From: Chitinophaga pinensis | GTDB taxonomy: Bacteria; Bacteroidota; Bacteroidia; B-17B0; Aurantibacillaceae | NCBI GenBank assembly: GCA_945887955.1 | Contig: CAMCZO010000012.1 | Coordinates: 1 to 42,310, forward strand | DNA: 42,310 nt | Direction: 5' to 3' | Shown here: positions 19,864 to 29,047 of the stretch, piece after piece | Numbering within the stretch: the stretch's first letter is position 1 | How the letters are laid out: each line of letters opens with the position of its first letter | Notes under the pieces: generated by a model | Seen by the model: only the letters and a program-made list of their open reading frames with translations | What the model was told of the DNA's origin: nothing | The model's database searches: none | Made by a program: the position numbers and the translations under genes

Positions 19864-21234
19864 ATGAAAAAAACAATCTTCTCTACTTTTTTATTATTAG
19901 GCACAAGCTCAATTAAGGCTCAACTAAGCCCAGTAATTACATCCTGGTTGCAAAATAATACAACCACAGGAACTTATTATGTAAATGGTAATTCTACTGC
20001 ACAATCAAACGGAATATTAGTAAATTGCCAACAAGTTCAATACTCTAGTGGCTCTGTATATGTTTCTACAACAGGTATTCCTGCATATCCTGTAGGACCA
20101 TTTACTGGAGACGGAAATCCAAATAATGCAGGAAATCAAAATGCTATATTTAAATTTCCATTAAATCCTACTGTAAATACTGGAAGTCCAACAACAGTGA
20201 ATATGGGAAATGCAGCTATTTACATAAATGGAGTTGCACATTTTGCATTTGGAGATGGCGTAAGTTGGAAAAGTTCTACAAATGCTTTTGCTGGAGGCCC
20301 ACTAGGTGGCCAGGGGGATAATGTTTGGAATAGAGATGCTATAAAATACGAAAAATTAGGATTTGATTGTTCAAAAGGACATCCTGCAGGAACTAATTAT
20401 CATCACCATCAAAATCCAAGTGCATTTGATAAAGATTTGATTGTTATTTCAACCATTTGCAATTTATACGATGCAGATGGTTTGTATACAATTAATACTG
20501 CCCAACATTCTCCGCTAATTGGTTTTGCATATGATGGTTTTCCTATATACGGGGCTTATGCTTACGCAAACACAGATGGTACAGGAGGAATTGTAAGAAT
20601 GAAATCGGGTTATCAACTAAGAAATATGATAGCAAGAACTACTAATGTTGCAGGAGCAACTGTTAGTTCAGGGCCTCCTATAAACGCTACATATCCACTA
20701 GGTAGTTTTGGATTAGATTATGAGTGGGTTGCCCATACAGGAGATGCAAGTTATTTAGATGAGCATAATGGTCGCATTTGTAAAACGCCAGAATATCCAA
20801 ATGGAACTTATTGTTATTTTGCTACAGTTGACGCTAATCACAATTCTGCTTTTCCTTATGTGCTTGGGCCTACTTTTTATGGAAATAAAGTTGTGACTAA
20901 AGTAACCTCTATAACCGAACCTACAACAACATATACCACTCCGATTTTACCACCTAATGCAATTTCTGAAAAAGAATTTAATAACATGTTGGTTGAAATT
21001 TTCCCAAATCCATCATCTGATTTAGTTGCCATAAAAATTGGTGGTCTATTAAAAGAAAATTTAAAAATAGAATTATTGAGTACTGATGGAAAAATAATAA
21101 AAAGTACTCAAATTAATAAAGGACAGAGTCTTGCTTTTTTTGATTTACAGGCTGTATACAGTGGAATTTATTTTGTAAAAATTTCTAATTTATTTTACAG
21201 TAACACAAAAAAAATTGTTGTAACAAAAGAGTAA
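19864..21234 (+). CDS. Secreted YHYH-domain protein with T9SS type A sorting domain
   Basis: The 456-residue protein has a short signal peptide (ISTFLLLGTSSIKAQ region). Its central domain matches the YHYH family, with GTNYHHHQNPSAF (here Tyr-His-His-His), HSPLIGFAYDGFPIYGAYAY and DEHNGRICKTPEYPNGTYCYF. The last 85 residues form a T9SS type A C-terminal domain (EIFPNPSSDLVAIKI, then a terminal KKIVVTKE), so export is expected through the T9SS encoded at 11201-17295. The His-rich patch suggests metal binding. YHYH proteins often accompany MbnP-like and di-haem genes, which is the case here. It likely shares the transcript of the two upstream genes. Confidence 0.88.
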   Translation: MKKTIFSTFLLLGTSSIKAQLSPVITSWLQNNTTTGTYYVNGNSTAQSNGILVNCQQVQYSSGSVYVSTTGIPAYPVGPFTGDGNPNNAGNQNAIFKFPLNPTVNTGSPTTVNMGNAAIYINGVAHFAFGDGVSWKSSTNAFAGGPLGGQGDNVWNRDAIKYEKLGFDCSKGHPAGTNYHHHQNPSAFDKDLIVISTICNLYDADGLYTINTAQHSPLIGFAYDGFPIYGAYAYANTDGTGGIVRMKSGYQLRNMIARTTNVAGATVSSGPPINATYPLGSFGLDYEWVAHTGDASYLDEHNGRICKTPEYPNGTYCYFATVDANHNSAFPYVLGPTFYGNKVVTKVTSITEPTTTYTTPILPPNAISEKEFNNMLVEIFPNPSSDLVAIKIGGLLKENLKIELLSTDGKIIKSTQINKGQSLAFFDLQAVYSGIYFVKISNLFYSNTKKIVVTKE

Positions 21235-21296
21235 CTAATTTTAGCTACTCAATTTTGTTTTAGAAACTATGAAAGATTTAATATTTGACAACATTA

Positions 21297-21357
21297 AATT
21301 AATGAGTCAGTTTTTGAGCTATTTTCAGACTAATGTATTAAAGCTGACTCATTAATT
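21297..21357. repeat. Perfect 14-bp inverted repeat with 33-nt spacer
   Basis: AATTAATGAGTCAG (21297-21310) and its exact reverse complement CTGACTCATTAATT (21344-21357) flank 33 nt. It lies about 60 nt past the YHYH gene and 77 nt before the next gene. There is no T-run next to the stem, so it is not a textbook terminator; it could be a processed 3'-end hairpin or a regulator site. Confidence 0.7.
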
Positions 21358-21433
21358 AAATTTCGTAATTGCATGCTGAACAAGTTATTTATGTAAACAA
21401 GCTTTTTGCTTTAGTTCCATCACCGATTAAATA

Positions 21434-21856
21434 ATGAAGTATATTTCAAAAATATTTTTTATTTACTTAATCACATTTTGTTTAAGTAAAACTGTCTATT
21501 CGCAAGATGCAAAAAGTTGTTTGTATAAAAACCCTTTATGCTTTTACAATACCGATATTTTAAATTATTTACAGGTACTGCACAAAAATCTGCAGTACGA
21601 AGAAATGGTCCCATTCTTTTATGGTTCATCTTTAAATAATAAAAGTAAACTTGAAGAAAGATTATCAAATGCCAGTTTTGGTTATTCATTAAAGAGAGTA
21701 GGAATAAAAGAAAAAAATAAAACGAATTGGTCCTTATCCTATCAGCGAACGATACTTGGAACAAATGAAACTTTTAAAATTGATTGTGCATTAATAAATG
21801 ATACCTGCCGAATATATATTGATGATAAAGCTTGGAAAACATTATTTAATCGATAG
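21434..21856 (+). CDS. Small secreted protein of unknown function
   Basis: The 140-residue product has a signal peptide (MKYISKIFFIYLITFCLSKT, then VYSQDA) with a Bacteroidota-style cleavage before Gln-Asp. The mature part has four Cys residues (SCLYKNPLCF, DCALINDTC) that could form two disulfides. The pattern of a helical front half and beta-rich end (WSLSYQRTILGTNETFKIDC) resembles small periplasmic NTF2-like or DUF4783-like proteins, but I cannot assign a family. It stands alone between an inverted repeat and a 305-nt gap. Confidence 0.65.
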   Translation: MKYISKIFFIYLITFCLSKTVYSQDAKSCLYKNPLCFYNTDILNYLQVLHKNLQYEEMVPFFYGSSLNNKSKLEERLSNASFGYSLKRVGIKEKNKTNWSLSYQRTILGTNETFKIDCALINDTCRIYIDDKAWKTLFNR

Positions 21857-22162
21857 CTATGAAAATAATCATCAAAAAGATAACAAAATAAAAAAAAATG
21901 TCTGTTTTTGATTGGCAATAAAAAAAGAAGAACACAGCCCACTCAAAAAAAACGGGGGTACTTTGAAATCTTAAAGATTAGAAAATAATTTAATATTTAT
22001 CATTAAAGGATTTATAAATGTTTCGACAATAATTGGACTTAATAACTTGGAGTCAATTTGGAAAACTAAAAGAGCCGAAATGAAATTCGAGTCAAATTTG
22101 AATAATAGTTTTCTGTTAATCTCTTCTTTTTTTTCTTATACTTGTATCAAAAATTAAACCAG
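21857..22162 (+). other. 306-nt gap without recognisable gene
   Basis: The gap holds A-rich runs near 21890-21950 and two similar words (GAGTCAATTTG near 22051 and GAGTCAAATTTG near 22090). It probably contains the promoter of the downstream lipoprotein, but I find no TAnnTTTG box at a convincing distance and no RNA gene. Confidence 0.4.
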
Positions 22163-23953
22163 ATGAACAAATTATTAATCCTTTTAACTCTTAGCGTTTT
22201 TGTTGATTCGTGTAAAAATTCAAGTGACATAGAAAACCACACAAACAAAGACACAATTGCTGACAACAAGCCATTCATCAATCCTCCCTTAAAAAACTGC
22301 CAAGTGCCAACAGAGGAATACACAGTTGAGGCTGAAAAAGGAGATACCGTGTTTACTTATTCTGGGGCAATTATTGAATTTCCTTCCAACGCATTTATAG
22401 ATGAAAATGGCAATGTTGTGAAAGGAAATGTAAACATCTCTTTCAGAGATTTTAGCGACCCTGTAGACTTTTTTTTGGCAGGAATTCCAATGGAATATGA
22501 CTCGGCTGGCGTTCACTATTTATTTCAGTCGGTGGCAATGTGTGAAATTAATGCCAATCTCAATGGCAAAAAATTATCTGTAAATCCAGATGCAAAACCC
22601 ACAATAAATATGCAAAGCAATTTAGATACCGATAAATCTAATTTGTATTACTTAGATACTGTTGCTAAGCAATGGAAAAATATGGGTAAAGAAAAAAGGA
22701 TAGCGATGAATAATAATTATAACAAATCAACATCATCAAAAAAATCTGCCTCTGCTTTACAACAGGAAGAAACAAATATTGAACAACATGTTAAGCCTAA
22801 TAAAGTCCAAAACCCTGACCGTGTAATTGAATTAGAAATTGAGCCAGGTGATTTTCCTGAATTATCCGCATACAGTAATGTAAAATTTGAAATTGATCCG
22901 ACGGATAAATCTTTTAAATCTTCTGACGGAAATGTTACTTGGAATTCAGTTGATATAAATAAAGACACTAAAGTCGGCTTTTACAGAATAAATTTTAAAA
23001 ATAAAACTCGTAGCGTGTCATATTTAGCTCGCCCAGTAATGGAAGGAGCGGATTATGAAAAAGCTTTAAAAATATTTACACAAAAGAAAGCCGAGTACGA
23101 AGAAAAAAAAGAAAAAAGATTAAATGTCGAAGATTTGGCACTAAAAGAAAAGAAAAAAAAATTCGATGAAGAACAAGCAAAATTTGAAGCAAAGAATGCC
23201 GATATAAGAAGAATGAACGTATTGATCGAAGCACGGAATAAAGAAACAGCAAAACAAAATAAGAAGACAGAATTACAAAACAAAGAAAAAGAGGAACAAA
23301 GACACGTATATGAAATAGTTAATTTAATAGATACAAAACAGAATATTACTGAAAATTACACTGAAAAAGAAATTGAACTGTCTAATATTTATATCAGAAA
23401 AAGAACAATTAGAGATAGAAGTGATTTTGTAATCCGCTCATTTCAAATATCTAATTTTGGAATTCACAATGTCGACGGTTTAATTTCGGCTTTTTCTGCT
23501 GATTCTACAAACTACAAAAGCGTAAAAAAAACACATAGTAAAATAAAATTTGTGCTAAGAAATAAGAAAGGAGAAAGTATTGCAATACACAATTTAACTA
23601 TTATGTTCAAAAAATTGAATAGTATAATGCGTCCACCACTACAAATTGATGATATACGAGCGGAACAAATTATAACGCTTTCATATATTCCAGATGACAT
23701 AAAAACAGTATGCGGAATAAGTGGTGATAAATGTGTCTATATGACTTATGCGGAATTTAAAGTTGCTCTAGACGAAGCTGCGAAAGGGATCATCCGCGTA
23801 ATAAAAGAAGACAGACTTGATTCAGCCAGAAAGTTAGGAATTAATACCAACGTAGACCTTTCTGCTCCATCAACGTCAGACCTTCGCAGATTTACAGTAA
23901 AGGAAAATAGGATTAATTCAGGTGCAAAGTTAAGAAAATTGCTTGGGGAGTAA
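22163..23953 (+). CDS. Large lipoprotein of unknown function with charged coiled-coil segment
   Basis: I start the gene at the ATG at 22163, seven codons inside the longest frame (which begins with TTG), because it gives a lipoprotein signal MNKLLILLTLSVFVDSC with the lipidated Cys at residue 17. The product is 596 residues. An N-terminal domain of about 100 residues has the pattern FTYSGAIIEFPSNAFIDENG, then KGNVNISFRDFSD, a ZU5-like beta-sandwich pattern common in Bacteroidota surface lipoproteins. Residues about 300-390 form a highly charged, Lys- and Glu-rich coiled coil. The C-terminal 150 residues have no family I can name. It is probably an outer-membrane or periplasmic lipoprotein. 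Confidence 0.75.
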   Translation: MNKLLILLTLSVFVDSCKNSSDIENHTNKDTIADNKPFINPPLKNCQVPTEEYTVEAEKGDTVFTYSGAIIEFPSNAFIDENGNVVKGNVNISFRDFSDPVDFFLAGIPMEYDSAGVHYLFQSVAMCEINANLNGKKLSVNPDAKPTINMQSNLDTDKSNLYYLDTVAKQWKNMGKEKRIAMNNNYNKSTSSKKSASALQQEETNIEQHVKPNKVQNPDRVIELEIEPGDFPELSAYSNVKFEIDPTDKSFKSSDGNVTWNSVDINKDTKVGFYRINFKNKTRSVSYLARPVMEGADYEKALKIFTQKKAEYEEKKEKRLNVEDLALKEKKKKFDEEQAKFEAKNADIRRMNVLIEARNKETAKQNKKTELQNKEKEEQRHVYEIVNLIDTKQNITENYTEKEIELSNIYIRKRTIRDRSDFVIRSFQISNFGIHNVDGLISAFSADSTNYKSVKKTHSKIKFVLRNKKGESIAIHNLTIMFKKLNSIMRPPLQIDDIRAEQIITLSYIPDDIKTVCGISGDKCVYMTYAEFKVALDEAAKGIIRVIKEDRLDSARKLGINTNVDLSAPSTSDLRRFTVKENRINSGAKLRKLLGE

Positions 23954-24091
23954 AGTGTTTCTTAGATTATTTATGTGTTGCCATTTTTTAAGTGTTGGCT
24001 CTTAATTCAAAAACATGTGCAGAGTATTTGCATTAAAACAGTACTATTTTGTCTAAATATCATCAAAAAGTAAAACTTCACCAAAAGGCTT

Positions 24092-24128
24092 AAAAACAAA
24101 AAACCCTTGTAAAATCTAATTACAAAGG
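24092..24128 (-). terminator. Terminator downstream of tRNA-Asn
   Basis: CCCTTGTAA (24104-24112) pairs with TTACAAAGG (24120-24128) with one wobble and a 7-nt loop. Read on the minus strand it is followed by a T-rich run, directly after the tRNA 3' end. Confidence 0.7.
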
Positions 24129-24137
24129 CTTTTTTTG

Positions 24138-24211
24138 CTCCCTCTCCTGGGCTCGAACCAGGGACCCCATGATTAACAGTCATGTGCTCTAACCAGCTGA
24201 GCTAAGAAGGA
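24138..24211 (-). tRNA. tRNA-Asn (anticodon GTT)
   Basis: The 74-nt minus-strand sequence folds as a tRNA. The acceptor stem TCCTTCT pairs with AGAGGGA (one G-T), the D-arm is AGCTCAGCTGGTTAGAGCA, the anticodon loop CTGTTAA carries GTT, and the T-arm CCTGGTTCGAGCCCAGG is perfect. The discriminator base is G and CCA is not encoded. A terminator follows. Confidence 0.96.
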
Positions 24212-24402
24212 ATATTATTCTGGTAAATTGTATTGAAACAATTTTTGTTTATATTTATAAAGAACGCAACACTATTAATCTTACAAATTAGGTCCTCAAA
24301 CTCTCTTAAACAAGGTTAATTTGAATTTTAAGATTAGGGTTGCAAAATTACATTAATTTATTAAATAAACAATATCTTTACAAAAATTTTAAATATAAAT
24401 AT

Positions 24403-25320
24403 ATGAGTCTTTTAGTGGTTGGCACCGTAGCCTTTGATGCAATTGAAACTCCTTTTGGGAAAACAGATAAAATAGTTGGAGGGGCGGCTTCATACATTTC
24501 TTTAGCGGCTTCTTATTTTACAAAAGACATTCAACTAGTGTCAGTAATTGGCGACGATTTTCCGGATAGTTTTTTAAATACCCTAAAATTGCAAGGAATT
24601 AAATTAGATGGCCTGCAAATAAAAAAAGGCGAAAAATCCTTTTTTTGGAGTGGAAAATACCATAATGATTTAAATAACAGAGATACCATTGATACTCAAT
24701 TAAATGTATTGGCTAATTTTGACCCAATTGTACCTGAATCTTCAAAAAATTGCGAATTTTTAATGTTAGGAAATTTGGTTCCGGCTGTTCAGCAAAGTGT
24801 TATTTCGCAATTGAGTTCGAGGCCAAAGTTAATTGTTCTTGATACGATGAATTTTTGGATGGATATTGCAATGGACGAATTAAAAAAAACGATCGCAAGG
24901 ATTGATGTTTTAACCATTAACGATTCAGAGGCTCGTCAATTATCTGGTGAATACTCATTAGTAAAAGCGGCTCAAAAGATTTTAGAAATGGGGCCAAAAG
25001 TAATTGTTATTAAAAAAGGAGAACATGGTGCTCTTTTATTTAATAAAGAAGAAGTCTTTTTTGCTCCCGCTTTGCCTTTAGAAGAGGTTTTTGACCCAAC
25101 AGGGGCTGGAGATAGTTTTGCAGGAGGTTTTATTGGTTATTTAGCTAAAACAAAAGATATTAGTTTTGAAAACATGAAACGGGCGATTATATTTGGAAGC
25201 GCAATGGCTAGTTTTACCGTTGAACGATTTGGTACTGAAAAACTGATTGGGTTAACACAAGATCAAATAAATGAACGTGTTCAGCAATTCGTTGATTTAG
25301 TTCAGTTCGAAATTTCTTAG
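24403..25320 (+). CDS. PfkB-family sugar/nucleoside kinase
   Basis: I place the start at the ATG at 24403 (MSLLVVGTVAFDAIETPFGK), which is the usual N-terminus of this family; the longer frame from a TTG at 24340 adds 21 residues of AT-rich leader. The resulting 305-residue protein has the first PfkB motif GGAASYISLAASYF and the second, DPTGAGDSFAGGFIGYLA, whose Asp is the catalytic base. It would phosphorylate a sugar or nucleoside with ATP in the cytoplasm. It resembles the group annotated as ribokinase or adenosine kinase-like in Bacteroidota, but the substrate is not readable. The next gene begins within 60 nt. Confidence 0.9.
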   Translation: MSLLVVGTVAFDAIETPFGKTDKIVGGAASYISLAASYFTKDIQLVSVIGDDFPDSFLNTLKLQGIKLDGLQIKKGEKSFFWSGKYHNDLNNRDTIDTQLNVLANFDPIVPESSKNCEFLMLGNLVPAVQQSVISQLSSRPKLIVLDTMNFWMDIAMDELKKTIARIDVLTINDSEARQLSGEYSLVKAAQKILEMGPKVIVIKKGEHGALLFNKEEVFFAPALPLEEVFDPTGAGDSFAGGFIGYLAKTKDISFENMKRAIIFGSAMASFTVERFGTEKLIGLTQDQINERVQQFVDLVQFEIS

Positions 25321-25377
25321 TTTGTATTGTTGATCAATACCATACTAATTTTACTAATAATACGTTATTTAAAACTA

Positions 25378-28014
25378 GTGCTAATTAAACGACTCTTATA
25401 TTTTAGTTTACTAATAATTTTAATGGGCTCATGTAGCACAAAAAAAAACACATTGGTAAGTCGTGGCTTTCATAATTTAACGGCACACTTCAACGGCTAT
25501 TATTATTCATGCGAAAATATCAACGAGGGAGTATATAAAATTGAAAAAAACAATAAAGATGATTTTGAAAAAACGCTTCCTATTTTTATTTATCCAAATC
25601 CCGATAAAGCAAAATTAACCTTTGCTGAATTTGATTTAGCAATAAAAAAATCATCACTTTGCATACAAAAGCATGCGATTAAAAATGAGCAAGGCACCGA
25701 AATAGCTTCGGCAGGAAATTGGATTGATAACAATTGGATTAATATTGGTATTTCGCATGTTTACAAACGTGATTTCTTTAGTGGAATTGAGGCTTTTGAA
25801 TACGTAACCAATACCTATAACAAATCAAAAGACAAGTTTACTGCGATGATTTGGCTTACAAAAGCTTATAACGAAATTGGTTCGGTAAGTAATTCTGAAC
25901 CCATCTTAAATTTTTTAAACAATCAAAAAAAACTTCCAAATAAATTAAAAAATGAATTCTTAATCGTATACGCCGATTATTATCTTCGAAGGGGTCAAAA
26001 TACAGAAGCAATAGCTAAACTGATGGATGTTACTCGAAATTCGTCATTAATAAACGGACTAGCTCGAAAAAAACGTGCACGTTATTTATTTATAGTGGCT
26101 CAACTATCAGAAAAAGCAAAAGATTATAAGCGTGCCGTTGAATATTATAAAAAAACAATCAAATTAAAGCCAACTTACGAGTTTATACTATATAGCAAAA
26201 TTAAAATTGCACGATTAGTTGACGTGAATTCTTTTAGTTCAGAAAAAACAAAGAAAGACCTATTAAAAATGACAAAAGAGTTCAAAAACACAGATTACTT
26301 TGATGTCATTTACTACACATTAGGAGAAATTGAAGAAAAAGAAAAAAACATAAATCAAGCTTTAACCTATTATAAAAAATCTGCTCAAACAAGCCAAATT
26401 AATCAAGATCAAAAGGCAATGGCTTATTTGAAATTAGGTGAGATTAATTTTGACTTAACAAACTATCAAGCAGCAGAATCATATTATGATAGTACAATTG
26501 CAGCAATTTCGAAAGATAATATTAATTACGAAACAATTTTTGCTCGTAAGAAAACGCTTGAAACCTTAGTTGGCTATATTAAAAATATTTCTCGCGAAGA
26601 TAGTTTACAAAAAATTGCAAGGATGAGTGAAGCAGATCAAAACTTATTTATTGATAATATGATGCTTGCAATTGAAAAAGAAGCTGCTCTCAAACAAAAA
26701 GAATTAGAGGCAGCAAAAGAAAATAACAACGGAAGTCCAACATTAGGAAATACTGGCAGCGGAACAGATTTTATTGCGGGTGGAGCAAGTTTTTACTTTT
26801 ACAACGCTAATACTACCGCCTTAGGAGTATCTGATTTTACGAAAAAATGGGGCAATAGAAAATGGGAAGATAATTGGCGAAGATCTAATAAAGCATTAGT
26901 AATAGAAGAAGAAGAAGGGACAATAAAAAATGGAGGAGAAAAAAGTAAAACCGCACAAATAACACAATCAAAAAAAACACGAGATTATTATAAAAAAGAC
27001 CTTCCTTTAACAGACTCTTTATTTTTAAAAAGCACAAATAAAATCATAAAATCATATTATTTTATGGGTTCAATTTATAAAGAAGAGTTAAATAATACAA
27101 AAAAAGCGATTGCTTCATTTGAAGAATTAAATAAACGATACCCTCAACACAAATATTCGATAAATACCTATTACATTCTTTATAGAAGCTTTTTAAAAGA
27201 AAAAAATCAAGAAAAAGCTGATTATTACAAAAATAAAATATTAACTGAATTTCCAGAAAGTGAATTTGCTCTTCTTATCAAAAATCCAGAATATGCAAAC
27301 GATTTAAGTACTAAAAAAAGTGAAGTAGAGCTTTTTTATAATACACTTTATAGTCTTTATAAAACTGAAGATTTTGAACAATCCTATATTCAAGCAAAAG
27401 AAGGCTTGATTAAATATGGCAAAAACGATTATGCCTCTAAAATAGAATTAATTAAAGCAATTAGTTATGGCAAAATAAAAGGAATAGATTCTCTTGAATT
27501 TAGTTTAAAAATTTTAATAGCAAAATACCCCAAGGAAGATGTGACTTTGCTTGCAGACGATATTTTATTATCCATTAAAAAACAAAAAAATCCAGATTTA
27601 TATAAAAATGTAGAGACTAAAATTGCTGAAAAGGATACATTTATGTTAAATTTAGAGGCCGAACATTTTTTGGTTCTAATTGCACCAGATGAATTAAAAT
27701 TAACCGAAGCATTAAAAATAAATCTAGGTTTATTTAACAACATCTATTATAGTGATAGTAAATTGATCATGTCCAGTAATTTATTTGGCAACAATAAACA
27801 ACTAATTATTATTAAAACATTTAATAATGCTAAAAAATGTTTAGATTATTTACAAAATATAAATAATGATCCAGATGTATTTAAAGGTGATGCTAAAAAA
27901 GAACTTATTGATGTTTTTCCAATATTATCAACTAATTTACCATTATTATACAAAACAAAAAACATTGAGGGTTACAAATTATTTTATTTAGAAAATTATA
28001 AAAAAATAAAATAA
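25378..28014 (+). CDS. SprE/PorW-like TPR lipoprotein of the T9SS
   Basis: The frame can start at TTG 25327 or at GTG 25378. I prefer the GTG because it gives a compact lipoprotein signal (MLIKRLLYFSLLIILMGSC) ending in a lipobox Cys; the product is then 878 residues. After CSTKKNTLVSRGFHNLTAHF comes the N-terminal region typical of the gliding/T9SS lipoproteins SprE and PorW, then many TPR-like helices (for example KDYKRAVEYYKKTIKLKPTY and KNINQALTYYKKSAQ) and a low-complexity hinge near residues 440-530. SprE/PorW is an outer-membrane lipoprotein that links the GldK/GldN ring to the translocon. Size favours SprE over the shorter PorW. The gene is far from the gldKLMN operon. Confidence 0.82.
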   Translation: MLIKRLLYFSLLIILMGSCSTKKNTLVSRGFHNLTAHFNGYYYSCENINEGVYKIEKNNKDDFEKTLPIFIYPNPDKAKLTFAEFDLAIKKSSLCIQKHAIKNEQGTEIASAGNWIDNNWINIGISHVYKRDFFSGIEAFEYVTNTYNKSKDKFTAMIWLTKAYNEIGSVSNSEPILNFLNNQKKLPNKLKNEFLIVYADYYLRRGQNTEAIAKLMDVTRNSSLINGLARKKRARYLFIVAQLSEKAKDYKRAVEYYKKTIKLKPTYEFILYSKIKIARLVDVNSFSSEKTKKDLLKMTKEFKNTDYFDVIYYTLGEIEEKEKNINQALTYYKKSAQTSQINQDQKAMAYLKLGEINFDLTNYQAAESYYDSTIAAISKDNINYETIFARKKTLETLVGYIKNISREDSLQKIARMSEADQNLFIDNMMLAIEKEAALKQKELEAAKENNNGSPTLGNTGSGTDFIAGGASFYFYNANTTALGVSDFTKKWGNRKWEDNWRRSNKALVIEEEEGTIKNGGEKSKTAQITQSKKTRDYYKKDLPLTDSLFLKSTNKIIKSYYFMGSIYKEELNNTKKAIASFEELNKRYPQHKYSINTYYILYRSFLKEKNQEKADYYKNKILTEFPESEFALLIKNPEYANDLSTKKSEVELFYNTLYSLYKTEDFEQSYIQAKEGLIKYGKNDYASKIELIKAISYGKIKGIDSLEFSLKILIAKYPKEDVTLLADDILLSIKKQKNPDLYKNVETKIAEKDTFMLNLEAEHFLVLIAPDELKLTEALKINLGLFNNIYYSDSKLIMSSNLFGNNKQLIIIKTFNNAKKCLDYLQNINNDPDVFKGDAKKELIDVFPILSTNLPLLYKTKNIEGYKLFYLENYKKIK

Positions 28015-28058
28015 CTTAAATAAAAAATTATTTCTTATCTTGTTTAAAATTATTATTT

Positions 28059-28466
28059 ATGTTAGGCATTAATTCAATTAAAAACAAATCAACAGACATG
28101 AGTTCTGTTAATCTTATTGGTGAGGGCACAAAAATTGTTGGCGACATAAACTCTGATAGCGACATTAGAATAGATGGTCAATTAACTGGCAATATCATTA
28201 CAAAAGGCAAGTTTGTATTAGGCGAAAGTGGTTTTTTAGATGGCAATGTAACAAGTTTAAATGCTGATATTAGTGGTGAGATAAAAGGAAAAATAGAAGT
28301 TTCGGAAATATTATCGTTAAAAAGTACAGCTAAAATTAATGGAGATATTTTAACTTCAAAATTAGCCATAGAGCCTGGTGCATTATTTACAGGCACATGT
28401 AACATGGGGGCAAAAGTTAAAAACATTCTGCAAAATACAGATTCGGCAAATGCCAAAACAGCCTAA
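28059..28466 (+). CDS. Bactofilin (polymer-forming cytoskeletal protein)
   Basis: The 135-residue protein shows the bactofilin DUF583 right-handed beta-helix: LIGEGTKIVGDINSDSDIRI, then DGQLTGNIITKGKFVLGESG and repeated short strands with GxI spacing to residue about 120. Bactofilins polymerise without nucleotide and act as scaffolds for envelope growth and shape. In many Bacteroidota this gene precedes an AtpZ-like gene and the F-type ATP synthase operon. Here the AtpZ gene overlaps its end by 17 nt. Confidence 0.92.
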   Translation: MLGINSIKNKSTDMSSVNLIGEGTKIVGDINSDSDIRIDGQLTGNIITKGKFVLGESGFLDGNVTSLNADISGEIKGKIEVSEILSLKSTAKINGDILTSKLAIEPGALFTGTCNMGAKVKNILQNTDSANAKTA

Positions 28467-28656
28467 TGATTTTTTAAAATATAGTAACTTATTTATTCAA
28501 ATGGCTGTTATTATAGGATTATCATCTTTTGGTGGTCAAAAATTAGACCATTACTTTAATAATAAACAACCGGTATTTACTATTATTTTAAGTTTATTAG
28601 GCATTTTCTTTGCATTATATCTTGTACTTAAAGACTTTATTCGTCCAAAAAAGTAG
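28450..28656 (+). CDS. AtpZ/AtpI family protein
   Basis: I choose the ATG at 28450 (MPKQPNDFLKYSNLFIQMAV), which gives a 68-residue protein with two membrane helices, the usual form of AtpZ/AtpI. The longer frame from 28378 would run through the bactofilin gene. The first helix and loop carry GLSSFGGQKLDHYF and the second IILSLLGIFFALYLVL. AtpI/AtpZ proteins aid assembly or Mg/Ca supply of the F1Fo ATP synthase. The gene overlaps the bactofilin by 17 nt and is 1 nt from the next gene. Confidence 0.85.
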   Translation: MPKQPNDFLKYSNLFIQMAVIIGLSSFGGQKLDHYFNNKQPVFTIILSLLGIFFALYLVLKDFIRPKK

Positions 28657-28657
28657 C

Positions 28658-29026
28658 ATGCTTATAAAAAATATATTGAGCATAATATTATCCTCTGTTT
28701 TTGCTTTAGGTGTTTCGTTTTATCTCAATTTATATACTTCTTTTAAATCGCAAAACTTCGTATTTGCCTTGTTATTTTTTTCGATCATTTGCTTTATTTT
28801 AAACATTATTTATTTTAAATATAAAAAGTCTAAAACATTTACTGAATTAATTTTAGTTAGTATCAGCATAAAATTACTCTTATCATTTATCGGTATTTTT
28901 ATATATTCAGTATTTTATCCAACAGGTTTTTTTTCTTTTTCGATTCATTTTTTGTGTTATTATATTTTGTTTACAATTTTTGAAATAAGATATTTGTTGA
29001 GATTAATAAAAACAGCGAATAACTGA
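28658..29026 (+). CDS. Small four-helix membrane protein (AtpI/UncI-like position)
   Basis: From the ATG at 28658 the product is 122 residues with about four membrane helices (MLIKNILSIILSSVFALGVS, FVFALLFFSIICFILNIIYF, LILVSISIKLLLSFIGIFIY and a last helix near ILFTIFEIRYLL). It holds the place of the UncI-like orphan between atpZ and atpB in other Bacteroidota. No atpB follows here; the next 150 nt instead hold a palindrome and a pseudogene scrap. The longer frame from 28610 overlaps atpZ and is less likely. Confidence 0.75.
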   Translation: MLIKNILSIILSSVFALGVSFYLNLYTSFKSQNFVFALLFFSIICFILNIIYFKYKKSKTFTELILVSISIKLLLSFIGIFIYSVFYPTGFFSFSIHFLCYYILFTIFEIRYLLRLIKTANN

Positions 29027-29039
29027 TAATAATTATCAG
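29023..29039. repeat. 17-bp perfect palindrome at the end of the AtpZ-type block
   Basis: CTGATAATAATTATCAG has 8-bp arms around a single central base and overlaps the stop codon of the upstream membrane protein gene (28658-29026). It may be a protein binding site or a breakpoint scar; no T-run marks it as a terminator. Confidence 0.6.
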
Positions 29040-29047
29040 AATGCCAA

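Noticed and set aside
24340..24402. TTG-initiated extension of the PfkB kinase
   Set aside because: The added 21 residues are AT-rich leader translation; the family N-terminus starts at the ATG at 24403.
28378..28656. Longer 92-residue AtpZ frame
   Set aside because: Its first 24 residues run through the bactofilin gene in another frame; the ATG at 28450 gives the normal AtpZ length.
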